Of a stretch of DNA of 64,000 nt, positions 32,498 through 41,297 are shown one piece after another. The number at the start of each line of letters is the position of its first letter. Position 1 is the stretch's first letter. The translations under genes and the position numbers were made by a program. The notes below the pieces were generated by a model. The model did no database searches. It saw only the letters and a list, made by a program, of their open reading frames with translations, and was not told the origin of the DNA. Source of the DNA: Prado023 sp963706875 (GTDB lineage: Bacteria; Actinomycetota; Actinomycetes; S36-B12; CAIYMF01); NCBI GenBank assembly GCA_963706875.1, contig CAVPNW010000016.1, positions 558,001-622,000 of the forward strand. The letters run 5' to 3'.

Positions 32498-33835
32498 CTA
32501 CAGCATGGGGAGGTAGCGATCCAGCTCGAACTGCGTCACCTGGCGCCGGTACTCCTCCCACTCGGCGCGCTTGTTGCGCAGGAAGAAGTCGAAGACGTGC
32601 TCGCCGAGTGTCTCGGCGACCAGCTCGCTGCGCTCCATGGCCTGGATCGCCTGGTTGAGGCTCATCGGCAGCGGGCTGAGGCCCATCGCCCGGCGCTCCG
32701 AGTTGCTCAGGGCCCAGACGTCGTCGTCGGCCCCGGGCGGGAGCTCGTAGCCCTCTGCGATGCCCTTCATGCCCGCCGAGAGCAGCAGGGCGTAGGCCAG
32801 GTACGGGTTGGCCGCGGAGTCCATCGCGCGGTACTCGATGCGCGTCGAGTTGCCCTTGTCCGGCTTGTACATGGGCACGCGCAGCAGCGCGCTGCGGTTG
32901 TTGTGCCCCCAGCACACCCACGCCGGGGCCTCCCCGCCGCCCACCAGCCGCTTGTAGGAGTTGACCCACTGGTTGGTCACGGCGCTCATCTCGGGCGCGT
33001 GGTGCAGGATCCCGGCCATGAAGGATCGCGCCGTCTGGCTCAGCTGCAGCTCGGCGCCGGCCTCGAAGAACGCGTTGCGGTCGCCCTCGAACAGCGACAG
33101 GTGCGTGTGCATCCCGGAGCCCGGGTGGTCGCGCAGCGGCTTGGGCATGAACGTCGCCGAGACCCCCTGCTCGAGGGCGACCTCCTTGACCACCAGCCGG
33201 AACGTCATGATGTTGTCCGCGGTCGTCAGCGCGTCGGCGTAGCGCAGGTCGATCTCCTGCTGTCCCGGCCCGCCCTCATGGTGGCTGAACTCCACGGAGA
33301 TCCCCATGGCCTCGAGGATCCCGATCGCCTGGCGGCGGAAGTCGTAGCCCGAGCCCTGCGGCGTGTGGTCGAAGTAGCCGCCGTCGTCGATCGGGACCGG
33401 GGACGCCCCGGGCCGGTGCGGCTCCTTGAACAGGTAGAACTCGATCTCCGGGTGCGTGTAGAACGTCAGGCCCTGGTCGGCAGCACGGGACAGGGTGCGC
33501 TTGAGCACGTAGCGGGGGTCGGCGAACGACGGGCTGCCGTCGGGCATCGTGATGTCGCAGAACATCCGGGCCACGCCCTGGGACTCGCCACGCCAGGGAA
33601 GAACCTGGAAGGTGCCGGGGTCGGGCATGGCCAGCATGTCGGCCTCCTGCACGCGCGCGAAGCCCTCGATGGCCGAGCCGTCGAAGCCGATCCCCTCGCT
33701 GAAGGCGCTCTCGAGCTCTGCCGGTGCGATCGCCACCGACTTGAGGTAGCCGAGCACGTCGGTGAACCACAGCCGGACGAACCGGATGTCGCGCTCCTCG
33801 ACCGTGCGCAGCACGAACTCCGTCTGCTTGTCCAT
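32498..33835 (-). CDS. glnA2: Glutamine synthetase, type I (GlnA2-like)
   Basis: 445 residues from MDKQTEFVLRTVEERDIRFVRLWFTD, the standard N-terminus of actinobacterial GlnA2. ATG 33844 (MSPMDKQ) is an equal possibility on start signals; upstream in-frame sequence is not family-like. Active-site regions are present: PEIEFYLF, SHHEGGPGQQEIDLRYADAL, SGMHTHLSLF, NQWVNSYKRLVGGGEAP, NNRSALLRVP. At the place of the GlnA adenylylation loop it reads GYELPPGADDDVWAL, so it keeps YELPP but not the surrounding KDLYELPPDE pattern, and regulation by GlnE cannot be assumed. In mycobacteria and Streptomyces GlnA2-type proteins include enzymes with altered substrates. First gene of the glnA2-glnE operon; divergent from nadE. 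Confidence 0.92.
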   Translation of the reverse strand: MDKQTEFVLRTVEERDIRFVRLWFTDVLGYLKSVAIAPAELESAFSEGIGFDGSAIEGFARVQEADMLAMPDPGTFQVLPWRGESQGVARMFCDITMPDGSPSFADPRYVLKRTLSRAADQGLTFYTHPEIEFYLFKEPHRPGASPVPIDDGGYFDHTPQGSGYDFRRQAIGILEAMGISVEFSHHEGGPGQQEIDLRYADALTTADNIMTFRLVVKEVALEQGVSATFMPKPLRDHPGSGMHTHLSLFEGDRNAFFEAGAELQLSQTARSFMAGILHHAPEMSAVTNQWVNSYKRLVGGGEAPAWVCWGHNNRSALLRVPMYKPDKGNSTRIEYRAMDSAANPYLAYALLLSAGMKGIAEGYELPPGADDDVWALSNSERRAMGLSPLPMSLNQAIQAMERSELVAETLGEHVFDFFLRNKRAEWEEYRRQVTQFELDRYLPML

Positions 33836-34015
33836 GGGGGACATACTGCCCCATGGGCGACCGCTGCCGCGGGGCGCGGCGCGCCCTGCCCCGCCAAGGA
33901 CCGCAAACCCTCCGCCCGGGGTCAGAACCTCCGCGCCGATGGGGAGGGTCCTGCCCTTCGCGGAGGATCCGCTCATCGGGGCGGGGCGCGGCGTGCCCTG
34001 CCCGGCTGCACTCGA

Positions 34016-34021
34016 TAGCCT
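34016..34021 (+). promoter_or_regulatory. -10 element (TAGCCT) for nadE, leaderless geometry
   Basis: TAGCCT at 34016-34021 ends seven bases before the GTG start of nadE. No Shine-Dalgarno sequence lies between. Confidence 0.4.
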
Positions 34022-34028
34022 GCCCACC

Positions 34029-35753
34029 GTGCCCCAACTGCGCCTCGCCCTGGCCCAGGTGAATCCCGTTGTCGGCGACTTCGCCGGCAACGCGCGGATG
34101 ATCGTCGAACGGACGCGGGAGGCGGCCGCTGCCGGCGCACACCTGGTGGCCTTCCCCGAGATGGTCCTGACCGGCTACCCGATCGAGGACCTCGCCCTGC
34201 GCTGGTCGTTCCAGCAGGCCTCGATCACCGCCCTGGACACGCTGGCCGTCACCCTGGCCGACGAGGGCCTGGGCGACATCGCCGCCGTCGTCGGGTACCT
34301 CGACCTTCGCGACGGCGGCGGGGACAACCCGCTGGGCACCCCTCGGGGGGCGCCCATCAACGCGGCCGCCGTGCTGCACGGCGGCCAGGTGGTCGCCCGC
34401 TACAGCAAGCACCACCTGCCCAACTACGGGGTGTTCGACGAGTTCCGCTACTTCGTCCCCGGGACCGATCCGTGCGTGGTGCGCATCGCCGGCGTCGACG
34501 TCGCACTGGCGATATGCGAGGACCTCTGGCAGGACGGCGGCCCCGTCGCCCAGGTGCGCGACGTGCAGGCCGGGCTGCTCGTGGTGATCAACGGTTCGCC
34601 CTACGAGGTGCACAAGGACGACACGCGCCTGGCGCTCGTCTCACGCCGCGCGGTCGAGGCTGGGGCGGCGCTTGCGTACATCAACATGGTCGGCGGGCAG
34701 GACGAGCTCGTGTTCGACGGCGACTCCGTGGTGGTCGGTCCCGACGGTGAGCTGATCGCCCGCGCCCCGCAGTTCGCCGAGGCCCTGCTCGTGGTCGACC
34801 TCGACCTCCCCGCGGCTGGCGGGTACTGCACCGCAGAGATCCCCGGCGGACCGGTCGCACCCTACGAGCCACTCCCCCGCCCGGAGATCGAGCCGCGGCT
34901 CACCGACGAGGCCGAGATGTACGCCGCCCTGGCCCTCGGGCTGGGCGACTACGTGCGCAAGAACGGCTTCCGCTCGGTCACGTTCGGCATGTCCGGGGGC
35001 ATCGACTCCGCGCTGGTCGCGGCCATCGCGGCCGACGCGATCGGTGGGGAGAACGTGTACGGCATCTCCATGCCGAGCAAGTACTCCTCGCAGCACTCCC
35101 AGGACGACGCATTCGACCTCGCCGAGCGTCTGGGCGCCCACATCCGCCGGATCCCGATCGCCCCGATCTTCGACGCGTTCATGGCCTCGATGGAGCTCAC
35201 AGGCCTGGCGGAGGAGAACCTGCAGGCCCGCATCCGCGGCACGACCGTCATGGCCATCAGCAACCAGGAGGGCCACCTCGTGCTGGCCCCGGGGAACAAG
35301 AGCGAGCTCTCGGTGGGCTATTCGACGATCTACGGCGATGCTGTCGGCGGGTTCGGCCCGATCAAGGACGTCCCCAAGACCTGGGTGTTCCGCCTGGCCC
35401 GCTGGCGCAACGCCGAGGCCGAGCGGCTGGGCCAGACCCCGCCAATCCCGCCCAGCTCGATCGACAAGCCCCCGTCGGCCGAGCTGCGCCCGGACCAGAA
35501 GGACACCGACTCCCTGCCCGAGTACGAGGTCCTCGATGACATCCTCGACGACTACGTCGAGCGAGACCACGGAGCCGACGAGATCGTGGCCGATGGCTAC
35601 GACAAGGCGTTGGTCGAGCGGGTCCTGCGGATGACGGACTTCGCCGAGTACAAGCGCCGCCAGTACCCCATCGGGACCAAGATCACCCCCCGCTCGTTCG
35701 GCCGCGACCGCCGCCAGCCGATCACCAACCACTACCGGGAACTGGCCGACTGA
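34029..35753 (+). CDS. nadE: Glutamine-dependent NAD+ synthetase
   Basis: 574 residues from GTG 34029; the frame is open far upstream, but family similarity starts at PQLRLALAQVNPVVGDFAGNA. Converts nicotinate adenine dinucleotide to NAD+ with ATP and ammonia from glutamine. The N-terminal nitrilase-like glutaminase has the Glu-Lys-Cys triad in FPEMVLTGYP (near 43), RYSKHHLPNYGVFDE (near 124) and ICEDLW (near 163). The C-terminal synthetase has the PP-loop SGGIDSALVAAIA (near 322) and GNKSELSVGYSTIYGD. Glutamine use links it to the glutamine synthetase genes beside it. Divergent from glnA2. Confidence 0.95.
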   Translation: MPQLRLALAQVNPVVGDFAGNARMIVERTREAAAAGAHLVAFPEMVLTGYPIEDLALRWSFQQASITALDTLAVTLADEGLGDIAAVVGYLDLRDGGGDNPLGTPRGAPINAAAVLHGGQVVARYSKHHLPNYGVFDEFRYFVPGTDPCVVRIAGVDVALAICEDLWQDGGPVAQVRDVQAGLLVVINGSPYEVHKDDTRLALVSRRAVEAGAALAYINMVGGQDELVFDGDSVVVGPDGELIARAPQFAEALLVVDLDLPAAGGYCTAEIPGGPVAPYEPLPRPEIEPRLTDEAEMYAALALGLGDYVRKNGFRSVTFGMSGGIDSALVAAIAADAIGGENVYGISMPSKYSSQHSQDDAFDLAERLGAHIRRIPIAPIFDAFMASMELTGLAEENLQARIRGTTVMAISNQEGHLVLAPGNKSELSVGYSTIYGDAVGGFGPIKDVPKTWVFRLARWRNAEAERLGQTPPIPPSSIDKPPSAELRPDQKDTDSLPEYEVLDDILDDYVERDHGADEIVADGYDKALVERVLRMTDFAEYKRRQYPIGTKITPRSFGRDRRQPITNHYRELAD

Positions 35754-35903
35754 GTCCCGGTCAGTGACCGGATGTGCCCCGGCACGGCGTTTCCCCCGTC
35801 CCGGAATCGGGTACACCGGCTCTGGTCAAGTGGCGCACGACGTGCGACCATTCATGTCGTCCGGGGACTCCGTTCGTGAGCCTCGAGATGGGAGAGATCG
35901 CAC

Positions 35904-36770
35904 ATGAGCCTGTCCGCCGCCTCCGGCGCCCCCCAGTCCACCTCCCCCACCCTGTACGGCGCTGCGCCGACGGGACGTCGGGTCACCACACGCGACCTGA
36001 TCGCGGCGAAGGCCCGTGGCGAGAAGTGGCCCATGATCACCGCGTACGACGCGTTGACCGCGCGCATCTTCGACGAGGCCGGCATCCCGGTGATGCTCGT
36101 CGGCGACTCGGCGGCCATGGTCGTCTACGGGTACGACTCGACGGTGCCCGTCACTGTCGACGACCTGCTGCCGCTGGCGGCAGCCGTCGTCCGCGGCTCG
36201 AAGCGCGCCCTGGTGGTCGGCGACCTGCCGTTCGGCTCCTACCAGGCCTCCCCCCAGCAGGCGCTGGAGACCGCCGCCCGGTTCATGAAGGAGGCAGGCG
36301 TCCAGGCCGTCAAGCTCGAGGGCGGTGCTCGCGTGCTTCCGCAGGTCGAGGCCCTGGTCGCCGCCGGGATCCCGGTGATGGCGCACCTGGGCCTGACCCC
36401 GCAGTCGGTCAACCAGCTCGGCGGCTACCGGGTGCAGGGCCGCGGCGAGGACGGCGAGATCCTGATGCAGGATGCCAAGGCCATGGAGGCCGCCGGCGCG
36501 TTCGCGATCGTGCTCGAGGTGGTGCCCAGCGATCTGGCCGAGCGGGTGACGCGCAGCCTGTCGATCCCCACGATCGGGATCGGGGCCGGTGCAGCCACCG
36601 ACGCCCAGGTGCTCGTCTGGCAGGACATGGCCGGGCTCACCCCCGGGCGACCGGCGAAGTTCGTCAAGCGCTACGCGGACCTCGGCGCGGTCCTGTCGGG
36701 GGCGGTGCGCGAGTGGGCCGGCGAGGTCGTGGCCGGCACGTACCCGGGCCCCGAGCACCAGTACAGCTGA
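35904..36770 (+). CDS. panB: 3-methyl-2-oxobutanoate hydroxymethyltransferase (ketopantoate hydroxymethyltransferase)
   Basis: 288 residues. Adds a hydroxymethyl group from methylene-tetrahydrofolate to alpha-ketoisovalerate, the first step toward pantothenate and CoA, hence the pantetheine arm used by AcpS. Motifs: MITAYDALTARIFDEAGIPVML, VGDSAAMVVYGYDSTVPVT (metal-binding Asp), GDLPFGSY, VKLEGG, MAHLGLTPQSV and IPTIGIGAGA. GGAGAG is seven bases before the ATG. The order nadE-panB-map on this strand is a familiar actinobacterial arrangement. Confidence 0.96.
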   Translation: MSLSAASGAPQSTSPTLYGAAPTGRRVTTRDLIAAKARGEKWPMITAYDALTARIFDEAGIPVMLVGDSAAMVVYGYDSTVPVTVDDLLPLAAAVVRGSKRALVVGDLPFGSYQASPQQALETAARFMKEAGVQAVKLEGGARVLPQVEALVAAGIPVMAHLGLTPQSVNQLGGYRVQGRGEDGEILMQDAKAMEAAGAFAIVLEVVPSDLAERVTRSLSIPTIGIGAGAATDAQVLVWQDMAGLTPGRPAKFVKRYADLGAVLSGAVREWAGEVVAGTYPGPEHQYS

Positions 36771-36774
36771 CGAA

Positions 36775-36808
36775 GCCCCGCTGGGGCGGGCATTGCCCCG
36801 ACCGGGGC
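36775..36808 (+). terminator. Tandem GC hairpins after panB
   Basis: GCCCC-GCT-GGGGC (36775-36787) and GCCCC-GACC-GGGGC (36795-36808) follow the panB stop within five bases. Two short GC stems in a row with no U-tract; a weak to moderate terminator candidate. Confidence 0.4.
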
Positions 36809-36830
36809 GGCGGGTGGACAATCTGCCCTC

Positions 36831-38141
36831 GTGCCCGTGGACGACGCCCCCACCCGCCGCGCGCGCATCCGGATGGATCTGCGCCCGCTGCGGCACTCGC
36901 GCGACTTCCGCTGGGTCTTCGCCTCCGGCCTGGTGACCTTCCTGGGCTCCATGGTCACGATGGTCGCCCTGCCCTTCCAGGTGGCCGAGCTGACCGGCTC
37001 CTACGTCGCGGTGGGCCTCATCGGGTTGGCCGAGCTCGTGCCGCTCATCGTGTTCGGCCTCTGGGGTGGGGCCATGGCAGACGCCGTGGACCGCCGCCGG
37101 ATGGTGCTGGTCACCGAGTTCTCCAGCCTGGCGCTCTCGGTGATCCTGCTGGTCAATGCCCTGCAGCCGGACCCGCACCTGTGGGTGATCTACGTGGTCG
37201 CAATGCTCTTCGCCGCGGTGGACGGGCTCCAGCGGCCCTCGCTGGAGGCGATCATCCCCCGGGTCGTGCCCTACGACGAGCTGGCCGCCGCCGGCGCGTT
37301 GAACTCCCTGCGCTGGCAGGTGGGCGAGATCGTCGGTCCGGCTCTCGGCGGCCTGCTCATCGCGGGGTTCGGCGTCTGGTCGGCCTACGCGTTCGACGCC
37401 GCCACCTTCCTCATCTCCGGCCTGGCGCTCTGGCGCCTCCGGTCGATCCCGCCGGGCCGGGATGCCGAGCCTGCCAGCCTGAGCCGGATCGGAGAGGGGA
37501 TGCGCTACGCGTGGTCGCGCAAGGACCTGATGGGCACCTACGCGGTGGACATGATGGCCATGGTCTTCGCGTTCCCCTACGCGCTGTTCCCGTTCCTCGC
37601 CGAGGACCTCGGGGCCCCGTGGGTCCTGGGGTTCCTGTACTCCGCCGGTGCGGTGGGCAGCCTGGTGGCCACCCTGACCAGCGGGTGGACCAGCCACGTG
37701 CACCATCACGGCCGGGCCGTCCTCGTGGCGGCGATCTGCTGGGGGCTGGCGATCGCCGGCGTCGGACTCAGCGACTCGGTGGCGATCGTCCTGCTGATGC
37801 TGGGCCTGGCCGGGGCCGCGGACATGATCTCCGGGCTGTTCCGGATGCTCATCTGGAACCAGACGATCCCCGACGAGCTGCGCGGGCGGATGGCCGGGGT
37901 CGAGATGCTCAGCTACTCGATCGGCCCGACCCTGGGACAGGTCCGCTCCACCGGGGTGGCAGCACTGACCTCGCTACGGACCAGTCTCGTGTCCGGCGGC
38001 CTGCTGTGCGCCGCGGGTGGTGTCCTGCTGGCGTTCGCGCTGCCGAGCCTCTGGCGCTTCGATGACAGGACCGACCCGAACGCCGTGCGCGAGCGGGCGG
38101 TTCGCGCAGCGCGCGCAGCCGCCGAGGCATCGGGCGACTGA
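36831..38141 (+). CDS. MFS exporter (EntS-like)
   Basis: 436 residues, about 12 hydrophobic spans. RDFRWVFASGLVTFLGSMVTMVALPFQV at the start and GLWGGAMADAVDRRRMVL (motif A-like loop 2-3) match the enterobactin-exporter-like branch of MFS. Typical middle and end segments are FAAVDGLQRPSLEAIIPRVV and RMLIWNQTIPDELRGRMAGVE. The substrate is unknown; no siderophore genes are nearby. GACAAT (36817-36822) lies eight bases before the GTG start, another near-leaderless arrangement. Confidence 0.88.
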   Translation: MPVDDAPTRRARIRMDLRPLRHSRDFRWVFASGLVTFLGSMVTMVALPFQVAELTGSYVAVGLIGLAELVPLIVFGLWGGAMADAVDRRRMVLVTEFSSLALSVILLVNALQPDPHLWVIYVVAMLFAAVDGLQRPSLEAIIPRVVPYDELAAAGALNSLRWQVGEIVGPALGGLLIAGFGVWSAYAFDAATFLISGLALWRLRSIPPGRDAEPASLSRIGEGMRYAWSRKDLMGTYAVDMMAMVFAFPYALFPFLAEDLGAPWVLGFLYSAGAVGSLVATLTSGWTSHVHHHGRAVLVAAICWGLAIAGVGLSDSVAIVLLMLGLAGAADMISGLFRMLIWNQTIPDELRGRMAGVEMLSYSIGPTLGQVRSTGVAALTSLRTSLVSGGLLCAAGGVLLAFALPSLWRFDDRTDPNAVRERAVRAARAAAEASGD

Positions 38142-38181
38142 GGCCGCCTCAGGCGACCGGCGCGCAGGCGGCCGGGAGGCC

Positions 38182-38364
38182 TCAGTCCTCGAGGTCGGCG
38201 TCGTTCCAGCGCACGTCGTTGTCCCACGCCTCCGAGCGCCTGTGCGCACGCTCGAGCGCGGCCTGTGCCGTCTCACGATCCGGATAGGGCCCGAGGCGCT
38301 CCGCGTGGGCGCAGCCCTCATCGGGCTCCACGGCGCTGTGGGTCAGGCAGAACCAGTACGACAC
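38182..38364 (-). CDS. Conserved small actinobacterial protein (60 aa)
   Basis: Begins MSYWFCLTHSAVEPDEGCAH and ends AWDNDVRWNDADLED. The GTG start at 38364 has an excellent ribosome site, GAGGAGGA. The sequence has the look of a conserved actinobacterial protein with a SPOR-like alpha/beta layout (GPYPDRETAQAALERA) and two cysteines. Lies between the MFS gene and map on the opposite strand. No function known. Confidence 0.75.
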   Translation of the reverse strand: MSYWFCLTHSAVEPDEGCAHAERLGPYPDRETAQAALERAHRRSEAWDNDVRWNDADLED

Positions 38365-38430
38365 GGTGTCCTCCTCAGGGGTCTGCGACCAGCCCCGACG
38401 CTACCGGCCGCGCTCGGCGCGTGTCCTGCG

Positions 38431-38436
38431 TACTCT
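38431..38436 (+). promoter_or_regulatory. -10 element (TACTCT) for map, leaderless geometry
   Basis: TACTCT ends six bases before the map ATG at 38443; no Shine-Dalgarno sequence lies between. Confidence 0.45.
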
Positions 38437-38442
38437 TGTCGC

Positions 38443-39309
38443 ATGCCGACCGCACCCTCCCGCGCTCCCCTGACGGCGGGACGGATCTCGCCGCGCCGCC
38501 CCGTGCCGGCCAGCATCGCGCGGCCCGAGTACGTCGACCGCCCGCGGCCCGCCCCCTACACCGGCGGCGAGGTGAAGGACGCCGCCACGATCGAGGCGAT
38601 GCGCGTCGCCGGGCGCCTGGCTGCCCAGGCTCTGGCCGAGGTGGGTCGCGCCATCGCGCCGGGGGTGACCACCGACGAGCTCGACCGGGTCGGCCACGAG
38701 TTCCTCTGCGACCACGGCGCCTACCCGTCGACCCTCGGGTACCGCGGCTTCCCGAAGTCCCTGTGCAGCAGCCTCAACGAGGTGATCTGCCACGGCATCC
38801 CCGACGACACCGTCCTGCGCGAGGGCGACATCTGCAACATCGACATCACCGCCTACCTCGGCGGCGTGCACGGCGACACGAACGCCACGTTCCTCGTCGG
38901 GGAGGTCGACGAGGACGTCCGGCTGCTGGTCGAGCGCACGCACGAGGCCACGATGCGCTCGATCAGGGCGGTTCGCCCGGGACGGCCGATCAACGTCATC
39001 GGCCGGGTCATCGAGTCCTACGCCAAGCGCTTCGGGTACGGGGTGGTCCGCGACTTCACCGGCCATGGGATCGGCACCTCGTTCCACACCGGGCTGGTCA
39101 TCCCGCACTTCGACGACCCGCACTCCGACACCCTGATGCTGCCCGGGATGACGTTCACGATCGAGCCGATGCTGACCCTGGGCACCTACGACTACACGAT
39201 GTGGCCCGACGGATGGACGGCCGTGACCAGTGACGGCAGCTGGACGGCCCAGTTCGAGCACACCCTGCTGGTGACCGAGGACGGCGCCGAGATCCTGACA
39301 CTGCCCTGA
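38443..39309 (+). CDS. map: Methionine aminopeptidase, type I
   Basis: 288 residues. Removes N-terminal methionine from new proteins. After an N-terminal extension of about 40 residues (RPEYVDRPRPAPYTGGEVKD, as in MapB of mycobacteria), the pita-bread fold shows all five metal ligands: Asp in DICNIDITAYLGG, Asp in GVHGDTNATF, His in DFTGHGIGTSFH, Glu in TFTIEPML and Glu in AQFEHTLLV. The conserved NEVICHGIPD loop is present. The frame is open for 400 bases upstream, but the ATG next to a -10 element is the natural start. Confidence 0.95.
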   Translation: MPTAPSRAPLTAGRISPRRPVPASIARPEYVDRPRPAPYTGGEVKDAATIEAMRVAGRLAAQALAEVGRAIAPGVTTDELDRVGHEFLCDHGAYPSTLGYRGFPKSLCSSLNEVICHGIPDDTVLREGDICNIDITAYLGGVHGDTNATFLVGEVDEDVRLLVERTHEATMRSIRAVRPGRPINVIGRVIESYAKRFGYGVVRDFTGHGIGTSFHTGLVIPHFDDPHSDTLMLPGMTFTIEPMLTLGTYDYTMWPDGWTAVTSDGSWTAQFEHTLLVTEDGAEILTLP

Positions 39310-39352
39310 TCCGGGACCTTCGACCCGGTTCACGGTTCAACCAGCCGGTACC

Positions 39353-39823
39353 ATGGGGGGCATGACCCGGTGGCTGACGCAGGACGAGCAGAGGCTGTGG
39401 CGCGGCTGGCTGGCCGCGAGCATGCTCCTGCCCGAGCGGCTCAACCGTGACCTGCAGGAGCAGCACGGCCTGACCGGCACCGACTACCAGGTCCTCGTGG
39501 AGCTCTCAGAGAGCCCCGAGCGCCGGATGCGGATGAGCACGCTGGCCGAGCGCACGCAGCTCTCCCGCAGCCGCCTGTCCCACCAGGTCGACCGGATGAC
39601 CAGGGCCGGACTGGTGACCCGTCAGGAGTGCGCCCAGGACGGCCGCGGCATGTTCGCCGTGCTGACCGAGCAGGGCTTCCAGACCATCGTCGCCGCGGCA
39701 CCCGACCACGTGGAGAGCGTGCGACGGCACCTGGTCGACCGGCTCACCCCGGAGCAGTTCGAGGCCTTCGGCCAGGCGTGCATCACGGTCGCCGACGCAC
39801 TGCGCGAGGGCGACGAGTCCTAG
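39353..39823 (+). CDS. MarR-family transcriptional regulator
   Basis: 156 residues. Winged-helix core: TGTDYQVLVELSESPERRMRMSTLAERTQLSRSRLSHQVDRMTRAGLVTRQECAQDGRGMFAVLTEQG, with the Asp-x-Arg-Gly wing loop of MarR proteins (AQDGRGM). ATG 39353 and ATG 39362 are both possible; TACCAT (39349-39354) would suit a leaderless start at 39362. The stop overlaps the converging CPBP protease gene by four bases. Ligand unknown. Confidence 0.9.
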   Translation: MGGMTRWLTQDEQRLWRGWLAASMLLPERLNRDLQEQHGLTGTDYQVLVELSESPERRMRMSTLAERTQLSRSRLSHQVDRMTRAGLVTRQECAQDGRGMFAVLTEQGFQTIVAAAPDHVESVRRHLVDRLTPEQFEAFGQACITVADALREGDES

Positions 39824-40605
39824 CCGGCGGGGTCGGCCGCGGGCGGCTCCTCCCCGTCGGGCTGCGCCGCTGCAGCCTCCTGCCCGTCGCGGGCCTGCCG
39901 ACGCCCGACCAGCCACGCGGCGATCGAGCCCGGACCGTTCATGGCCCAGTGCAGGCCCATCGGGGCCAGGACACTGCCGCTGACCACCACGAGCAGCGCG
40001 AACAGGATGCCCGCCCCACCGGTGGCCAGGATGGTCACCGCCACTGTCGCCAGCTTCGCGCCCCATCCTGAGCCCAGCTGGCTGGTCAGGGAGTGCGAGT
40101 CGTGCATCTCCAGCGCCGGAAGGATGTGCCAGAGGCCGAACACGAACGCCGACCCCAGCACCCCCACCACCGTGCCGTACATGCTGGTCAGCAGCCCCAG
40201 CAGGACCGAGCGGAACACGACCTCCTCGAGCAGGACCGTCCCCAACGGAACCTCGATGAGCGACTTGCGGGCGACCTGGGCGCCCGTGGTCCCCATCACC
40301 CGCTCGTCGGCGAACAGCGGGTGCAGCCGCGGGATGGCCACGCCGGCGGCCATCGCCAGGGAGATCACCACGATGCACCCGAGCCCCCACGCCAGCCCGG
40401 TGAGCCAACTGCCCAGGGCCATCTCCGCCGGCGACAGTCCCACGCGGTACCCGAAGAGCAGGAAGGCCACGGTCCAGACCACGGCCAGCGGAACGTACCA
40501 GCGCCGGCTGACGTGGAAGGTCGTGACGCTGGCCAGGAGCATCAGGACCAGCAGCAGGCCCAGCGTCACCTCAGCCACTGGTGGCAGATCCCCCCGGGAC
40601 CGCAT
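39820..40605 (-). CDS. CPBP-family intramembrane metalloprotease
   Basis: 261 residues with about seven hydrophobic spans. It carries the three motifs of CAAX-protease/bacteriocin-processing (CPBP) enzymes in order: EEVVFRSVLLG (EExxxR), FGLWHILP (FxxxH) and LHWAMN (HxxxN). A hydrophilic acidic tail (EEPPAADPAG) ends it. Substrate unknown. Overlaps the K+ channel gene upstream by 35 bases, so both are probably expressed together. Confidence 0.9.
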   Translation of the reverse strand: MRSRGDLPPVAEVTLGLLLVLMLLASVTTFHVSRRWYVPLAVVWTVAFLLFGYRVGLSPAEMALGSWLTGLAWGLGCIVVISLAMAAGVAIPRLHPLFADERVMGTTGAQVARKSLIEVPLGTVLLEEVVFRSVLLGLLTSMYGTVVGVLGSAFVFGLWHILPALEMHDSHSLTSQLGSGWGAKLATVAVTILATGGAGILFALLVVVSGSVLAPMGLHWAMNGPGSIAAWLVGRRQARDGQEAAAAQPDGEEPPAADPAG

Positions 40606-41212
40606 CGTCGGCGAAAGGCGCCTCAGCCTCGATCACGTCGGCCGCGATGGTCTGGCTGGCGATCGGGACGTTGCGTGAGGTGACGGCCCGCTTCGCCGAG
40701 AACCCGAGCGCCTTGAAGGCGGTCCCGATCAGGACCATCCCCAGGACCATCTGCAGGGTCACCAACACGCGAGCGGTGTCGCTGACCGGCGAGATGTCGC
40801 CGAATCCGACGGTCGTGAGGACGGTGGTCGCGAAGTAGATCCCGGCGACCTTGTCCACATCCTGGGTGAAGGCCCGCGTGTCGCCGCTGGAGATCGACAC
40901 GTAGAGCAGGGAGAAGAAGCACAGGAACAGCCCGAAGACGAGGACCAACGCCTCCACGGCCGCAAGCACGGGCCTCCGGGATCGCGACACCCGGGAGATC
41001 TGGCGGGCGAACACGACCAGGATGACCACGATCCCGACGCATGCGAGCAGACCCGCCAGCACTTCCGCACCTTCCACGGGGATGAGGAAGTACCCCACGA
41101 GCACGCAGGCAACGACGCCCAGCACGCGCATGACCGCGGCGACCAGAAGGCGCCTGGGGATGCGTTCCTCAGCCGCGGCCGCTTCGAACATCTCGGTGGA
41201 GCCGCTTCCCAT
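40571..41212 (-). CDS. Potassium channel, voltage-gated-like small ion channel protein
   Basis: 213 residues with about five hydrophobic segments. The pore helix and selectivity filter read YFATTVLTTVGFGDISPVS, a canonical TVGFGD filter, followed by the inner helix LVTLQMVLGMVLIGTAF. No S4-like arginine ladder and no RCK domain; the tail is short. Start ATG 41212 behind the strong ribosome site GAGAGGAGGA. The 3' end overlaps the CPBP protease gene. Confidence 0.92.
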   Translation of the reverse strand: MGSGSTEMFEAAAAEERIPRRLLVAAVMRVLGVVACVLVGYFLIPVEGAEVLAGLLACVGIVVILVVFARQISRVSRSRRPVLAAVEALVLVFGLFLCFFSLLYVSISSGDTRAFTQDVDKVAGIYFATTVLTTVGFGDISPVSDTARVLVTLQMVLGMVLIGTAFKALGFSAKRAVTSRNVPIASQTIAADVIEAEAPFADDAVPGGSATSG

Positions 41213-41297
41213 CGGTCCTCCTCTCAGTGCCTGCGAGCATATCCGTCAGGCCCTGCCGCAGGGCCCGTGAATCGCGGCATCCCCGGTGCGCTGGGAG

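Noticed and set aside
32750..32790. Adenylylation site in GlnA2
   Set aside because: YELPP is present, but the surrounding residues of the GlnA site are not kept; claiming GlnE control from this would overreach.
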